Of a DNA stretch of 64,000 nt, positions 7,993 to 16,568 are shown in pieces. The stretch is taken from positions 1 through 64,000 of the forward strand of contig NZ_VOLS01000004.1 in assembly GCF_007954265.1 (NCBI RefSeq), read 5' to 3'. Within the stretch, counting starts at the first letter, position 1. The number at the start of each line of letters is the position of its first letter. Both the position numbers and the translations under genes were made by a program. The notes beneath the pieces were generated by a model that did not search any database, was not told the DNA's origin, and saw only the letters and a program-made list of their open reading frames with translations. The DNA is from Colwellia sp. C1TZA3 (lineage in GTDB: Bacteria; Pseudomonadota; Gammaproteobacteria; Enterobacterales; Alteromonadaceae).

Positions 7993-8249
7993 TCTTATAT
8001 TTACACTCAGTAAAACACCCAATAGCAGCACCAAAAAGTAAACCACCGATAGTCCAAACGATAGCGTTAATAACCACATGAGATATTATTAGTGCTGATT
8101 AATCAAATGCTTCGTTAACAACAAATGTCATTGTAATAAACATTGGTAAACCCCAAGCGAGAAGACCTCTTAGCAAGATAAGATAAGATAAGATAAAATG
8201 TACTTTCTTTACGCGTTTCTGGCCACTCATAAAAATCTTTTTCTTTTAT
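7988..8249 (-). pseudogene. Decayed cassette gene for a small two-helix membrane protein
   Basis: Three in-line pieces read as one protein: KEKDFYEWPETRKES, then LRGLLAWGLPMFITMTFVVN, then VVINAIVWTIGGLLFGAAIG ending in a basic tail. The first and second pieces are out of frame across a pentanucleotide repeat (8175-8194). The second and third are separated by an in-frame TAA at 8099-8101. No ATG, GTG or TTG starts the first piece; ATA at 8247-8249 sits where the start would be. A 43-codon frame (ATG 8228-8230 to 8099) crosses the repeat and covers the first membrane segment. It lies directly after an attC site, as a cassette gene does. Confidence 0.6.
8175..8194. repeat. Pentanucleotide repeat, four AAGAT units
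   Basis: Four exact AAGAT units within the decayed cassette gene. Adding one unit or removing two would bring the N-terminal and membrane segments into the same frame. Confidence 0.85.
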
Positions 8250-8273
8250 ATACTCAAAACCTTTTGTGAAAAA

Positions 8274-8362
8274 TAACGCCTTATTAAGCGGCAAATTATG
8301 GTTGGCTGTAATGTGCGAAGCGCAGGCAGCTATTATTTTTTCTGCTTGAGCAACTTGTTATA
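8274..8362 (-). other. Integron attC recombination site
   Basis: 89 bases. On the minus strand it starts TATAACAAGTTGCTCAAGC and ends GCCGCTTAATAAGGCGTTA. The arms are imperfectly complementary (TAAC, TT, AAGC, G, AAA in register when the 3' arm is reversed). The centre has CTGCCTGCGCTTCGCAC. The R'' box overlaps the TAA stop of the upstream gene at 8358-8360, the classic layout of a gene cassette. No integrase gene is in the window. Confidence 0.7.
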
Positions 8363-8747
8363 CCTTTCCACTATTTAGCTTAGAAAGTAAATCAGAAGGA
8401 GCTATATATATTAGAGTTTTACCATCTTTTGTTGTGAGAAATAATTTTAGCTCTGCTAACTTTGCTAAGTACGCTCTAGCGGTATTTGCAGAAATCGAGT
8501 AAGAGTTGGAAACTTCTTTAGCACTAAAGATCCTTCCTGGCTCCTTAACCGCTTTCTTTATTAAATCTTTTTGAATAAAGTTTAGCGTATTACCCCATGT
8601 AGTTTTCTCTAATATCTCAGCAATTTTTTGAAATTCATTTGTCTTCTTACCTAAGTATTTTTTCAATTCCTTGAAAGCATGGAGAATAATATCTAACTGA
8701 AAATAAATAAAATATGTTAAATCATTAGAGTCTTTTTCTGTGTACAT
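8358..8747 (-). CDS. Cassette-borne winged-helix protein like the Fic C-terminal domain
   Basis: A 129-aa protein. Residues 75-100 (SAKEVSNSYSISANTARAYL) form a helix-turn-helix, followed by a winged-helix-type end. It resembles the C-terminal wHTH of Fic/DOC proteins, but no Fic motif (HPFxxGNGR) is present. The N-terminal half is helical and charged. The stop codon lies inside the attC site, so this is a mobile gene cassette ORF. The ATG lies 4 bases from a family A repeat, so its promoter and ribosome-binding region are repeat sequence and expression is uncertain. Function unknown; DNA binding is inferred. Confidence 0.65.
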   Translation of the reverse strand: MYTEKDSNDLTYFIYFQLDIILHAFKELKKYLGKKTNEFQKIAEILEKTTWGNTLNFIQKDLIKKAVKEPGRIFSAKEVSNSYSISANTARAYLAKLAELKLFLTTKDGKTLIYIAPSDLLSKLNSGKV

Positions 8748-8750
8748 ATA

Positions 8751-8909
8751 ATACCAATCCCATTAAGTTATTGCTCACTTGTACTAGTTAAAATAGCTCA
8801 AGGCTGTGTTGCTCTCACTCCCAATAGCCAGCTATTGCTCAATCGAGCGCCTTACCTTGAGTTATTTTTCCTGCGCACAACAAGATCAAAAACTTAATGG
8901 AACTGGTAT
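8751..8909 (-). repeat. Dispersed repeat family A, copy 3
   Basis: A full 159-bp copy in reverse orientation relative to copies 1 and 2. It abuts the start of the cassette gene and lies about 50 bases beyond the bioD stop. Confidence 0.9.
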
Positions 8910-8960
8910 AAGACATTCCATACTCTTTGGGTTTTTCTTTTAATAATTAACAAACCGATG

Positions 8961-9638
8961 TTAAATCAGTGAGGTTAATAACGAAATATCGATTCGCTTC
9001 GCCGCTTTAGTTATATCTAAGTCAAAAGGTAGCTCTGCCAATTTAGCTATGGGGAGTAGTGTTGTTAACTCACGAATGTTTTCCACTAAATAAGGCATAC
9101 TCTCTGGACAATTTGCTATCCAGCCTACACAGTTTAAGCCATCAGTTACAATTGACTGATAAGTTAATACCGCATGGTTTAAGCAGCCTAGTTTCATATT
9201 CACTACAAGGACAACGTCTTGACGGCTTGCTTGTACAAACGCTGATAAATATTGTCCTTGCCCTAGGGGTAAACGCCAGCCACCGGCACCTTCACAAATA
9301 ACAACGTCTGCAGCCAAAGCGGTAATTTGTTCATAGCCATGTTGAATGTCGGTTAAACTAATGGCTTGTTGCAACTGAGCGGCGGCTATATGGGGTGCAA
9401 TAGGTTGTTCAAAAGCAATGGGATTGACTTGAGAGATGATTTGTTGGCAATTAGACTGTTTTAGTAATAATAAAGCATCGTTATTCACTAGCTGATGATT
9501 AACTCGCTCGCAACCAGCAGAAATTGGCTTATAAACTGCCACTTTTTTATTGCTGGCAACTAAGGCATGTACAAGCGCTTGGGCTGCATAGGTTTTACCG
9601 GCGTCTGTGTCGGTGGCGGTAACAAATAACTTTAACAT
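8961..9638 (-). CDS. bioD: Dethiobiotin synthetase
   Basis: A 225-aa cytoplasmic enzyme. It closes the ureido ring of dethiobiotin from 7,8-diaminopelargonate, CO2 and ATP, the penultimate step of biotin synthesis. The P-loop TATDTDAGKT is at residues 7-16, then VYKPISAGCE and ICEGAGGWRLPL, all family hallmarks. It is the last gene of bioBFCD, 79 bases after bioC; that gap holds no gene. Confidence 0.93.
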   Translation of the reverse strand: MLKLFVTATDTDAGKTYAAQALVHALVASNKKVAVYKPISAGCERVNHQLVNNDALLLLKQSNCQQIISQVNPIAFEQPIAPHIAAAQLQQAISLTDIQHGYEQITALAADVVICEGAGGWRLPLGQGQYLSAFVQASRQDVVLVVNMKLGCLNHAVLTYQSIVTDGLNCVGWIANCPESMPYLVENIRELTTLLPIAKLAELPFDLDITKAAKRIDISLLTSLI

Positions 9639-9717
9639 AATAGGTAACTCTTAAAATTCAACAACTGTTTTTCGATGGGTTATTTATGAGGAACTTAGGC
9701 TTGATCAATCACAAAGC

Positions 9718-10503
9718 TTAATCCTTTAACTTGACAATTAGCCCAGAGAAAACTTTATAAGTAGCAGGATATATACCACTCGGTGGCAAAAATTCTTGAT
9801 AGTTTTCGGTCATTTTTTGCCATTTATCTTTGCCCGCAAGTCCTTTACCCTGCTTTTTAGGCAGATGATTCGCGCCAAGGCTTTTCAATTCATGAGCTAG
9901 ATGTAAAACATTTTCATAGTCTAAAACAATATCTTGCTGTTTAGCTTGCAATAATTTTCGATCAGCGCCGTCAAATAAAGCTGTAATTTCACTTTCTTTT
10001 TTAAAGTCAATTACGTGTTGGTCATTATCAATGTGCGCCCAAGCAGACTTTAATTCAAATAAAGTACCATCGACTAGCGTACTAAAAGCAAATAAACCGC
10101 CGGGTTTTAATACCCGTATTATTTCATTTAACACCTGGTCTAGCGGATCACACCATTGGATCATTAAATTGGAATAAACAAAGTCGATGCTGTTATCTTG
10201 CAACGGTATCTTATAAGCGTCAGCTTCAAGCCAGTGAATACTCTTATGGCGATTATCTTTGGCAAAATGCAGCATTTTTTTCGAAACATCTAAGCCAATA
10301 ACTTGTCGGTAACGACTTGATAGCAGCTCAGTAAAAAACCCCGTGCCTGCGCCCAAATCTAAGGCAGTGATATCGTTGCGATTAGGTAACCATGGCATTA
10401 AATCCTTGCCACAATAGCGTTGTAAACGGGCTGAAACATCATAAGAAGCACTGGCTGAGCCAAAAGATCTCGCTATTTTAAAACGGTTAGTCTTTTTAGA
10501 CAT
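9718..10503 (-). CDS. bioC: Malonyl-ACP O-methyltransferase
   Basis: A 261-aa SAM-dependent methyltransferase that methylates malonyl-ACP to start pimelate synthesis through the fatty-acid pathway. The SAM-binding motif LDLGAGTGFF is at residues 48-57. VYSNLMIQWCD and VLKPGGLFAFST follow as expected. Its ATG overlaps the bioF stop by one base, so translation is probably coupled. The partner esterase gene (bioH or equivalent) is not in the window. Confidence 0.92.
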   Translation of the reverse strand: MSKKTNRFKIARSFGSASASYDVSARLQRYCGKDLMPWLPNRNDITALDLGAGTGFFTELLSSRYRQVIGLDVSKKMLHFAKDNRHKSIHWLEADAYKIPLQDNSIDFVYSNLMIQWCDPLDQVLNEIIRVLKPGGLFAFSTLVDGTLFELKSAWAHIDNDQHVIDFKKESEITALFDGADRKLLQAKQQDIVLDYENVLHLAHELKSLGANHLPKKQGKGLAGKDKWQKMTENYQEFLPPSGIYPATYKVFSGLIVKLKD

Positions 10504-11666
10504 TATACTATAACCTCGTTAATGCAATTAGCTAAGTAATTGATATCTTTAATTTCGTGACTTGAGGTTACAGTTACGCGTAACCTTGAGCTATTGTTTG
10601 GAACCGTTGGTGGACGAATAGCACTAAGCCAAATGCCTTTATCGCGTAACTTCTGACAAACATCAAGTGTGGCAACTTCATCACCAATAACAATGGCGTG
10701 AATTGATGAGACATTTTTAATAAGCTTAACTTTACTGCATAATTTTGACGCAAGTAATTGGCTCAATTCAACAATTTTTTCTCGACGCCAATGTTCCGCT
10801 TGAATAATTTCAATACTCTTTTTTGTTGCCCAAGCTAAAGCCGGAGATATCGCAGTTGAATAAATATAATGCCGCGAAAAGTTAATTAAATAATCAGCCA
10901 GTAATTCATCACAAGCAACAAAAGCGCCACTTGTGGCAATACTTTTACCAAAGGTCGCCATAACAAGGTCAAGGTCTGCGATACTGCTGCTGCCTTGGCC
11001 TTTATTACCAACAACACCGATACTGTGCGCGTCGTCTAGATATAATAAGGCTTGATGCTGTTGGGCTATTTTCGCCAAATTAATGACATCAGCCTGATCG
11101 CCATCCATACTAAATACACCTTCAGAGACAATAATTTGATTTAACTCAGCATTATCATTTTTAGCTTTCGCTTGGCCTTGCCTTAAAAAACCTTGTAGTT
11201 GCTCAGTATCGTTATGCAAAAAGCGCTTTACTTTAGCGTCACTTGACAGTGCGCCATCAATTAACGACGCATGACTGAGTTTATCTAAATAAAGCGCACA
11301 GCTTTTATGACCCAAGGCATGCATAAGCGCGTTATTAGCGGAAAAACCACTGGCAAACAATAAGCACTTCGCTTTATTAAGCCAATCACAAATATCGTTT
11401 TCTAGTGCTTGATGGGCATAAGAGTAACCGGTAATTAAACTTGAGCCACTAGCACAAGTACCAAATCGCTCAGCGCCGGCTAGCAAGGCTTGGTTAATTT
11501 TTGGATGATGATTTAGGCCAAGATAGTCATTTGATGAAAAGTTTAAGTAACTTTTATCGTCAATTTTGACATAACGGCCATTTTGCTCGGCAACACATTG
11601 ACGCACACGATAACGTGCACGCTGTTTTTGCTCGGCAATACTGGTAGTTAAGAAATCAAACGCCAT
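10503..11666 (-). CDS. bioF: 8-amino-7-oxononanoate synthase
   Basis: A 387-aa PLP enzyme that condenses pimeloyl-ACP with alanine. The PLP lysine is K241 in ATFGKSIATSG; FSSNDYLGL, CASGSSLITG and LDDAHSIGVVG are family motifs. It begins 5 bases after the bioB stop and overlaps bioC, within the bioBFCD operon. Confidence 0.93.
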   Translation of the reverse strand: MAFDFLTTSIAEQKQRARYRVRQCVAEQNGRYVKIDDKSYLNFSSNDYLGLNHHPKINQALLAGAERFGTCASGSSLITGYSYAHQALENDICDWLNKAKCLLFASGFSANNALMHALGHKSCALYLDKLSHASLIDGALSSDAKVKRFLHNDTEQLQGFLRQGQAKAKNDNAELNQIIVSEGVFSMDGDQADVINLAKIAQQHQALLYLDDAHSIGVVGNKGQGSSSIADLDLVMATFGKSIATSGAFVACDELLADYLINFSRHYIYSTAISPALAWATKKSIEIIQAEHWRREKIVELSQLLASKLCSKVKLIKNVSSIHAIVIGDEVATLDVCQKLRDKGIWLSAIRPPTVPNNSSRLRVTVTSSHEIKDINYLANCINEVIV

Positions 11667-11671
11667 AGTTA

Positions 11672-12787
11672 TTAATTTACGGCGTTATAGAATAGTTCGC
11701 TATTTTTCTGGTCAACCATAGCGGTGTTAAGTTTTGCTTCATCCGCGGCTGAACTGGCAATAGTTTCAGTATTAATACCTAATCGGTTAAATAACATCAT
11801 ATCTTTATTGGCTTCAGGGTTTCCGGTGGTTAATAATTTACACCCGTAAAATATTGAATTAGCGCCCGCTAAAAAGCACAATGCTTGCATTTGTTCGTTC
11901 ATCGCGTCGCGCCCTGCTGATAACCGCACATGGCTTTTTGGCATCATGATACGTGCTACGGCAATACAGCGAACAAACTCAAAATGATCTAAATCTGCCA
12001 CATCAGCTAATGGTGTACCTTCAATTTTTACTAACATGTTGATTGGCACACTTTCCGGTTGCGGTGAAAGGTTGGCCAATTGTGCCAATAATGACGCCCG
12101 GTCTTTACTTTCTTCACCTAAACCCACTATGCCACCACTACAGACCTTCATGCCTGAACTTCGCACATTAGATAAAGTGTCTAAGCGGTCTTGGAAGGTA
12201 CGTGTAGTAATAATTTGATTATAATGCTCTGGCGAAGTATCCAAGTTATGGTTGTAATAGTCCAAGCCTGCACCTTGTAACTCATCGGCTTGCTCAACAG
12301 ATAACATGCCAAGTGTCATACAGGTTTCAAGTCCCAGTGCCTTTACTCCCTTAACCATTTCTAGTACTGAAGGCATATCTCTTGCTTTTGGGTTACGCCA
12401 GCCAGCGCCCATACAAAAACGTGTTGAACCTTGATCTTTCGCTGCTTGTGCCGCTTCAAGCACTTTGCTCACTGCCATTAAACGTTCTTTCTCAATGTCA
12501 GTTTTATAACGGGCACTTTGAGAGCAGTATTTACAATCTTCTGGGCAGGCGCCGGTTTTAATCGACAACAAAGTACTCACTTGTACTTCATTGGGATTAA
12601 AGTTTTCGCGGTGTATAACTTGCGCTTTAAACATCAAATCATTAAACGGCATGTCAAACAGTGCTTTAACTTCATCTGCTTGCCAGTTATGGCCTACTTC
12701 ACTATTACCTTGGTTGGTATTATTAACGGCGGTATTAGCAGTGGTGTTAGCGCTAGCTTCACTTAGTACTGATGTTTGCTGTGTCAT
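11672..12787 (-). CDS. bioB: Biotin synthase
   Basis: A 371-aa radical SAM enzyme that inserts sulfur into dethiobiotin. The 4Fe-4S cysteines C81, C85 and C88 lie in [18 protein letters not shown] and the late RLSAGR match BioB. Compared with E. coli BioB, the N-terminus is extended by about 28 residues rich in Thr, Asn, Gln and Ala, probably disordered. It is the first gene of the operon, divergent from bioA, and sits next to a candidate BirA operator. Confidence 0.95.
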   Translation of the reverse strand: MTQQTSVLSEASANTTANTAVNNTNQGNSEVGHNWQADEVKALFDMPFNDLMFKAQVIHRENFNPNEVQVSTLLSIKTGACPEDCKYCSQSARYKTDIEKERLMAVSKVLEAAQAAKDQGSTRFCMGAGWRNPKARDMPSVLEMVKGVKALGLETCMTLGMLSVEQADELQGAGLDYYNHNLDTSPEHYNQIITTRTFQDRLDTLSNVRSSGMKVCSGGIVGLGEESKDRASLLAQLANLSPQPESVPINMLVKIEGTPLADVADLDHFEFVRCIAVARIMMPKSHVRLSAGRDAMNEQMQALCFLAGANSIFYGCKLLTTGNPEANKDMMLFNRLGINTETIASSAADEAKLNTAMVDQKNSELFYNAVN

Positions 12788-12853
12788 AGTTATTCACTCG
12801 TTGGTAAATTGCATCTATTAATATTAACGCGTAGTCTATGCATCAACTCAAAT

Positions 12854-12886
12854 ATGTCAACCAACTAAACCAATTAAGACTTACAT
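12854..12886. promoter_or_regulatory. Candidate BirA operator between bioB and bioA
   Basis: ATGTCAACC, 15 bases, then GACTTACAT: two 9-base half sites with 6 of 9 palindromic matches. They resemble the known BirA operator (TTGTnAACC, 15 bases, GGTTnACAA). It ends at the base before the bioA ATG. Its location between divergent biotin transcripts supports the call; the weak second arm lowers confidence. Confidence 0.45.
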
Positions 12887-14191
12887 ATGAACAATAAACA
12901 AGCAAACGCGCTTGAGTTTGATAAAAACCATGTTTGGCATCCTTATACTTCTATGTCAAAACCATTACCTTCCTATCTGGTCGAATCTGCCGAAGGTGTT
13001 TATATTAACTTGGCTAGTGGTGAGAAAATTATTGATGGTATGTCATCGTGGTGGTCAGTGCTGCACGGTTATAATCACCCAGAATTAAATCAGGCCTTGA
13101 TAAAACAAACTGAAAAGTTTGCCCATGTAATGTTTGGTGGTTTAACCCACGAACCAGCCATTGAACTTGCCAAAAACTTAATTGAGCTAACCCCTGAGGG
13201 CTTAAATAAAGTATTTTTAAGTGACAGCGGTTCGGTGTCAGTTGAAGTGGCACTAAAAATGTCGATACAGTATTGGCACAGTAAAAATAAGCCTGAAAAG
13301 CATAAAATACTGACAGTTAGGAATGGTTATCACGGTGATACCTTTGCAGCGATGTCGGTATGTGACCCCGTTAATGGCATGCATCAGTTGTTTGAACCTA
13401 TGCTAATGAAGAATTTATTCGCTCCGGCGCCAAAAACAGTATTTGGCCAAACATGGGATGCTAACGACGTGGTAGAGTTAAGTGCGATGTTTGCCCAATA
13501 CCATCAACAAATCGCGGCATTTATTATCGAGCCCATAGTCCAAGGTGCTGGTGGCATGCGTTTATATCATCCTAACTATTTAAAAACCTGCCGAACACTG
13601 TGTGATCAATATAATGTAATAATGATTGCTGATGAAATCGCGACCGGTTTAGGCCGAACTGGCAAGTTGTTTGCCTGTGAATGGGCTGATATTAGCCCTG
13701 ACATTATTTGTTTAGGTAAAACTCTTACCGGTGGCTACATGACACTAGCAGCAACCTTATGTACTGATAAAATTGCTAATACGATTAGTGACGGTGAAGC
13801 GGGCTGCTTTATGCACGGACCTACCTTTATGGGAAATCCGCTGGCTTGTGCCGTTGCTAACGCCAGTCTTAAGATATTAAAACGTAATCAATGGCAGCAA
13901 CAAGTAGCAGATATTGAAAACACTTTTCAGCAAAAATTATTGCCTTTAAAAAATCATCACCGGGTTCAGGATATAAGAGTGTTAGGCGCTATAGGCGTAG
14001 TTCAGGCAACTGAGAATGTTGATATGGCCGAAATCCAAAAACGCTTTGTAGAATTAGGCGTGTGGATACGCCCTTTTGGGCAACTTATCTATATTATGCC
14101 ACCCTTTATTAGTGATAAGGCGCAACTGAGTTTGCTGATCAATGCCATTAGTACTGTATTAGATGAAGACAAGTGTTTTAAACGCAGTTAA
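12887..14191 (+). CDS. bioA: Adenosylmethionine-8-amino-7-oxononanoate aminotransferase
   Basis: A 434-aa class III PLP aminotransferase that makes 7,8-diaminopelargonate using SAM as amino donor. The PLP lysine is K278 in CLGKTLTGGY. The N-terminal HVWHPYTSM and the SSWWSVLHGYNHP substrate-binding stretch are diagnostic of BioA. It is divergent from bioB, giving the usual bioA / bioBFCD layout. No strong ribosome-binding site precedes ATG 12887, because the candidate operator fills that position. Confidence 0.95.
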   Translation: MNNKQANALEFDKNHVWHPYTSMSKPLPSYLVESAEGVYINLASGEKIIDGMSSWWSVLHGYNHPELNQALIKQTEKFAHVMFGGLTHEPAIELAKNLIELTPEGLNKVFLSDSGSVSVEVALKMSIQYWHSKNKPEKHKILTVRNGYHGDTFAAMSVCDPVNGMHQLFEPMLMKNLFAPAPKTVFGQTWDANDVVELSAMFAQYHQQIAAFIIEPIVQGAGGMRLYHPNYLKTCRTLCDQYNVIMIADEIATGLGRTGKLFACEWADISPDIICLGKTLTGGYMTLAATLCTDKIANTISDGEAGCFMHGPTFMGNPLACAVANASLKILKRNQWQQQVADIENTFQQKLLPLKNHHRVQDIRVLGAIGVVQATENVDMAEIQKRFVELGVWIRPFGQLIYIMPPFISDKAQLSLLINAISTVLDEDKCFKRS

Positions 14192-14204
14192 TGCTGAGTT
14201 GTTT

Positions 14205-14360
14205 ATACCAAACTCACTAATTATCTGATCATTGCTACTGGTTAAAAAAACTAACTACTGCGTTATTTATTTAATCATTAGAACAACGAGTTATTAAAAT
14301 AAATGCCTGGTCTATTTTCACTACCTATAAAGTAGACCAGGTAATTAATGAAACTGGTAT
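14205..14360 (+). repeat. Divergent relative of repeat family B
   Basis: 156 bases. It begins ATACCAAACTCACTAATTA and ends TAATTAATGAAACTGGTAT, the same overall plan as family B with a diverged centre. It lies between bioA and the following membrane protein gene. Confidence 0.65.
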
Positions 14361-14372
14361 TATATTGTACTA

Positions 14373-14756
14373 TTAAATAATTTTAACGGCTAAAACCTGT
14401 ACTAATATAAAACTTACCCAGGCGATGGTAATCACCAGTAATAATAAACTATTAAAATACTTACCATCATTTTTACGCCGGCTACGATAATTATTCAGTA
14501 TTAAACAACAATAGCTACTTAAGGCGCTTAACCACAAAACAATATATAAATAACCGGTTAGTGGTGTCAGCCAAAACTTCCTAATTTCAATATTATGGTA
14601 ACGTAAAATGCCATAGTCGGTGTCAGGCGCAGCGTAATAAGAAAGCAATAAGGCAAAAATAAATAAGCCCCAACCAGCGATAGTTAATACCCTTAAAATA
14701 TAAGTCCATAAATCAGCAGCATTCCTGCGCTCCTTGCTCGATATTTCATACTTCAT
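14373..14756 (-). CDS. Conserved hypothetical membrane protein
   Basis: A 127-aa protein with three likely membrane helices near residues 24-45, 67-87 and 103-124. The start is charged and there is a basic loop RSRRKNDGK between the second and third helices. No enzymatic motif. Similar small three-helix proteins are annotated as hypothetical in Alteromonadales. It is convergent with bioA and divergent from asnS. Function unknown. Confidence 0.65.
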   Translation of the reverse strand: MKYEISSKERRNAADLWTYILRVLTIAGWGLFIFALLLSYYAAPDTDYGILRYHNIEIRKFWLTPLTGYLYIVLWLSALSSYCCLILNNYRSRRKNDGKYFNSLLLLVITIAWVSFILVQVLAVKII

Positions 14757-14895
14757 ACCGCTTTTTATCCCTAATTTTAAATTATTTTTTTATAAAGACC
14801 AGATTTAGCAATTTTTACTTGTTAAACCCTACAGGCAAGGTAACATAGCAACCCTTAAAATTTGAGTACATTTTTGACAAAAAAGAGGTTTGTAA

Positions 14896-16296
14896 ATGTC
14901 AGTCATTGCCATTACTGATATCTTGGCAGGAAAATATCCTGTTAATGAATCAATTACCATCCATGGTTGGATCCGCACACGTCGTGATTCTAAAGCAGGT
15001 ATTTCATTTTTAGCGGTACATGATGGTTCATGTTTTGACGCTATTCAAGCAATTGCTCCGAGTAATTTGGATAATTATCAGACTGATATATTAAAACTGA
15101 CCACGGGTGCTGCAGTAAAAGTTACCGGTATTTTGGTTGAATCTCCAGGTAAAGGTCAGTCGTTTGAGCTACAAGCGGAACAGGTCGAAGTATTAGGCCT
15201 AGTTGAAGACCCTGATACTTATCCAATGGCAGCAAAACGCCATAGTATCGAGTTTTTACGTGAACAAGCACACTTACGTCCACGTACTAATATCGGTGGT
15301 GCAGTAGCGCGTGTGCGCAATACCTTGGCACAAGCCGTACATCGTTTTTTACACAGCAAAGGTTACTTTTGGATCAGCACACCATTAATTACCGGTAGTG
15401 ACTGTGAAGGCGCTGGTGAAATGTTCCGTGTTAGTACGCTTGATATGGAAAACTTACCATTAAATGACCAAGGTAAAGTTGATTACAACCAAGACTTTTT
15501 CGGTAAAGAAACTTTCTTAACCGTTTCAGGTCAGTTAAATGTTGAAACTTATTGTTGTGCCCTATCTAAAGTGTATACCTTTGGCCCAACGTTCCGCGCT
15601 GAAAATTCAAATACTACCCGTCATTTAGCTGAGTTTTGGATGATTGAGCCTGAAATTGCGTTCGCCGATCTTTCTGATGCGGCCGATTTGGCTGAAGAAA
15701 TGTTGAAGTATGTTTTCCAAGCCGTGCTTGATGAACGCGCAGACGATATGGCTTTCTTTGAACAGCGTGTCGATAAAACGGTTGTCGAGCGTTTAAACTC
15801 GGTGATCAACAACGACTTTGTGCGTTTAGATTACACTGATGCGATCACCATTTTAGAAAACTGTGGTAAAAAGTTTGAAAATAAAGTCGCTTGGGGCGTA
15901 GATTTAAACTCAGAGCACGAGCGTTACTTAGCTGAAGAGCATTTTAATGGTCCGGTAGTGTTACAAAATTATCCTAAAGATATTAAATCATTCTACATGC
16001 GTTTAAATGACGACGGCAAAACGGTTGCTGCTATGGACATTTTAGCGCCCGGTATTGGCGAGATCATTGGTGGTAGCCAACGTGAAGAGCGTTTAGATGT
16101 TTTAGATAAACGTTTAGCGGAAATGAATTTAGACCCAGCAGACTACAGTTGGTATCGTGATTTACGCCGTTACGGCACTGTGCCACATGCGGGCTTTGGT
16201 TTAGGCTTTGAACGCTTAGTGGTTTATGCTACCGGCATGCAAAACGTGCGCGACGTGATCCCTTTCCCAAGAACGCCCAATAACGCGGCCTTCTAA
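14896..16296 (+). CDS. asnS: Asparaginyl-tRNA synthetase
   Basis: A 466-aa class IIb synthetase that charges tRNA-Asn. The N-terminal OB-fold begins [14 protein letters not shown]. The catalytic core has the class II motif 2 region ([20 protein letters not shown]) and motif 3 ([10 protein letters not shown]) near the C-terminus. AGAGG at 14884-14888 precedes ATG 14896. It is monocistronic with a strong terminator. Confidence 0.97.
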   Translation: MSVIAITDILAGKYPVNESITIHGWIRTRRDSKAGISFLAVHDGSCFDAIQAIAPSNLDNYQTDILKLTTGAAVKVTGILVESPGKGQSFELQAEQVEVLGLVEDPDTYPMAAKRHSIEFLREQAHLRPRTNIGGAVARVRNTLAQAVHRFLHSKGYFWISTPLITGSDCEGAGEMFRVSTLDMENLPLNDQGKVDYNQDFFGKETFLTVSGQLNVETYCCALSKVYTFGPTFRAENSNTTRHLAEFWMIEPEIAFADLSDAADLAEEMLKYVFQAVLDERADDMAFFEQRVDKTVVERLNSVINNDFVRLDYTDAITILENCGKKFENKVAWGVDLNSEHERYLAEEHFNGPVVLQNYPKDIKSFYMRLNDDGKTVAAMDILAPGIGEIIGGSQREERLDVLDKRLAEMNLDPADYSWYRDLRRYGTVPHAGFGLGFERLVVYATGMQNVRDVIPFPRTPNNAAF

Positions 16297-16315
16297 GTGA
16301 GTACCATATAAAACT

Positions 16316-16341
16316 AAAAAAACCCTCAATTGAGGGTTTTT
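16316..16341 (+). terminator. Rho-independent terminator of asnS
   Basis: A 13-bp self-complementary stem (AAAAAACCCTCA / TGAGGGTTTTTT) with a T-run, 20 bases past the asnS stop. Confidence 0.92.
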
Positions 16342-16529
16342 TATTAACTAAAATAGAAGAGAATAAATTATTGCTGGTTAAAGCAAATAACCGACCATTC
16401 TAAGGTGATCTACACATATACCCGCTGCGTTATGTTAAATCCCAATAGCCCTACTTACTGACCTATACTCCGACTTATTGACCTGTACTTCTAACCCAGA
16501 CTCCTGCCCCATAAGACTTACCTATGTTA

Positions 16530-16568
16530 CTGAGCTAAAACGCTGAGCTAAAACACTGAGCTAAAATA
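16530..16568. repeat. 13-bp tandem repeat, three units
   Basis: Three near-exact CTGAGCTAAAACG-type units. They overlap the stop codon of the TOPRIM-protein gene (16561). Confidence 0.85.

Noticed and set aside
7897-8079. 60-codon minus-strand ORF with hydrophobic start
   Set aside because: It is a shifted frame of the decayed cassette membrane protein; the adjacent frame gives VVINAIVWTIGGLLFGAAIG, which is far more protein-like.
8175-8194. Active phase-variation switch
   Set aside because: The unit count does control the frame, but the gene also has an in-frame TAA and no start codon, so it cannot be switched back on by repeat length alone.
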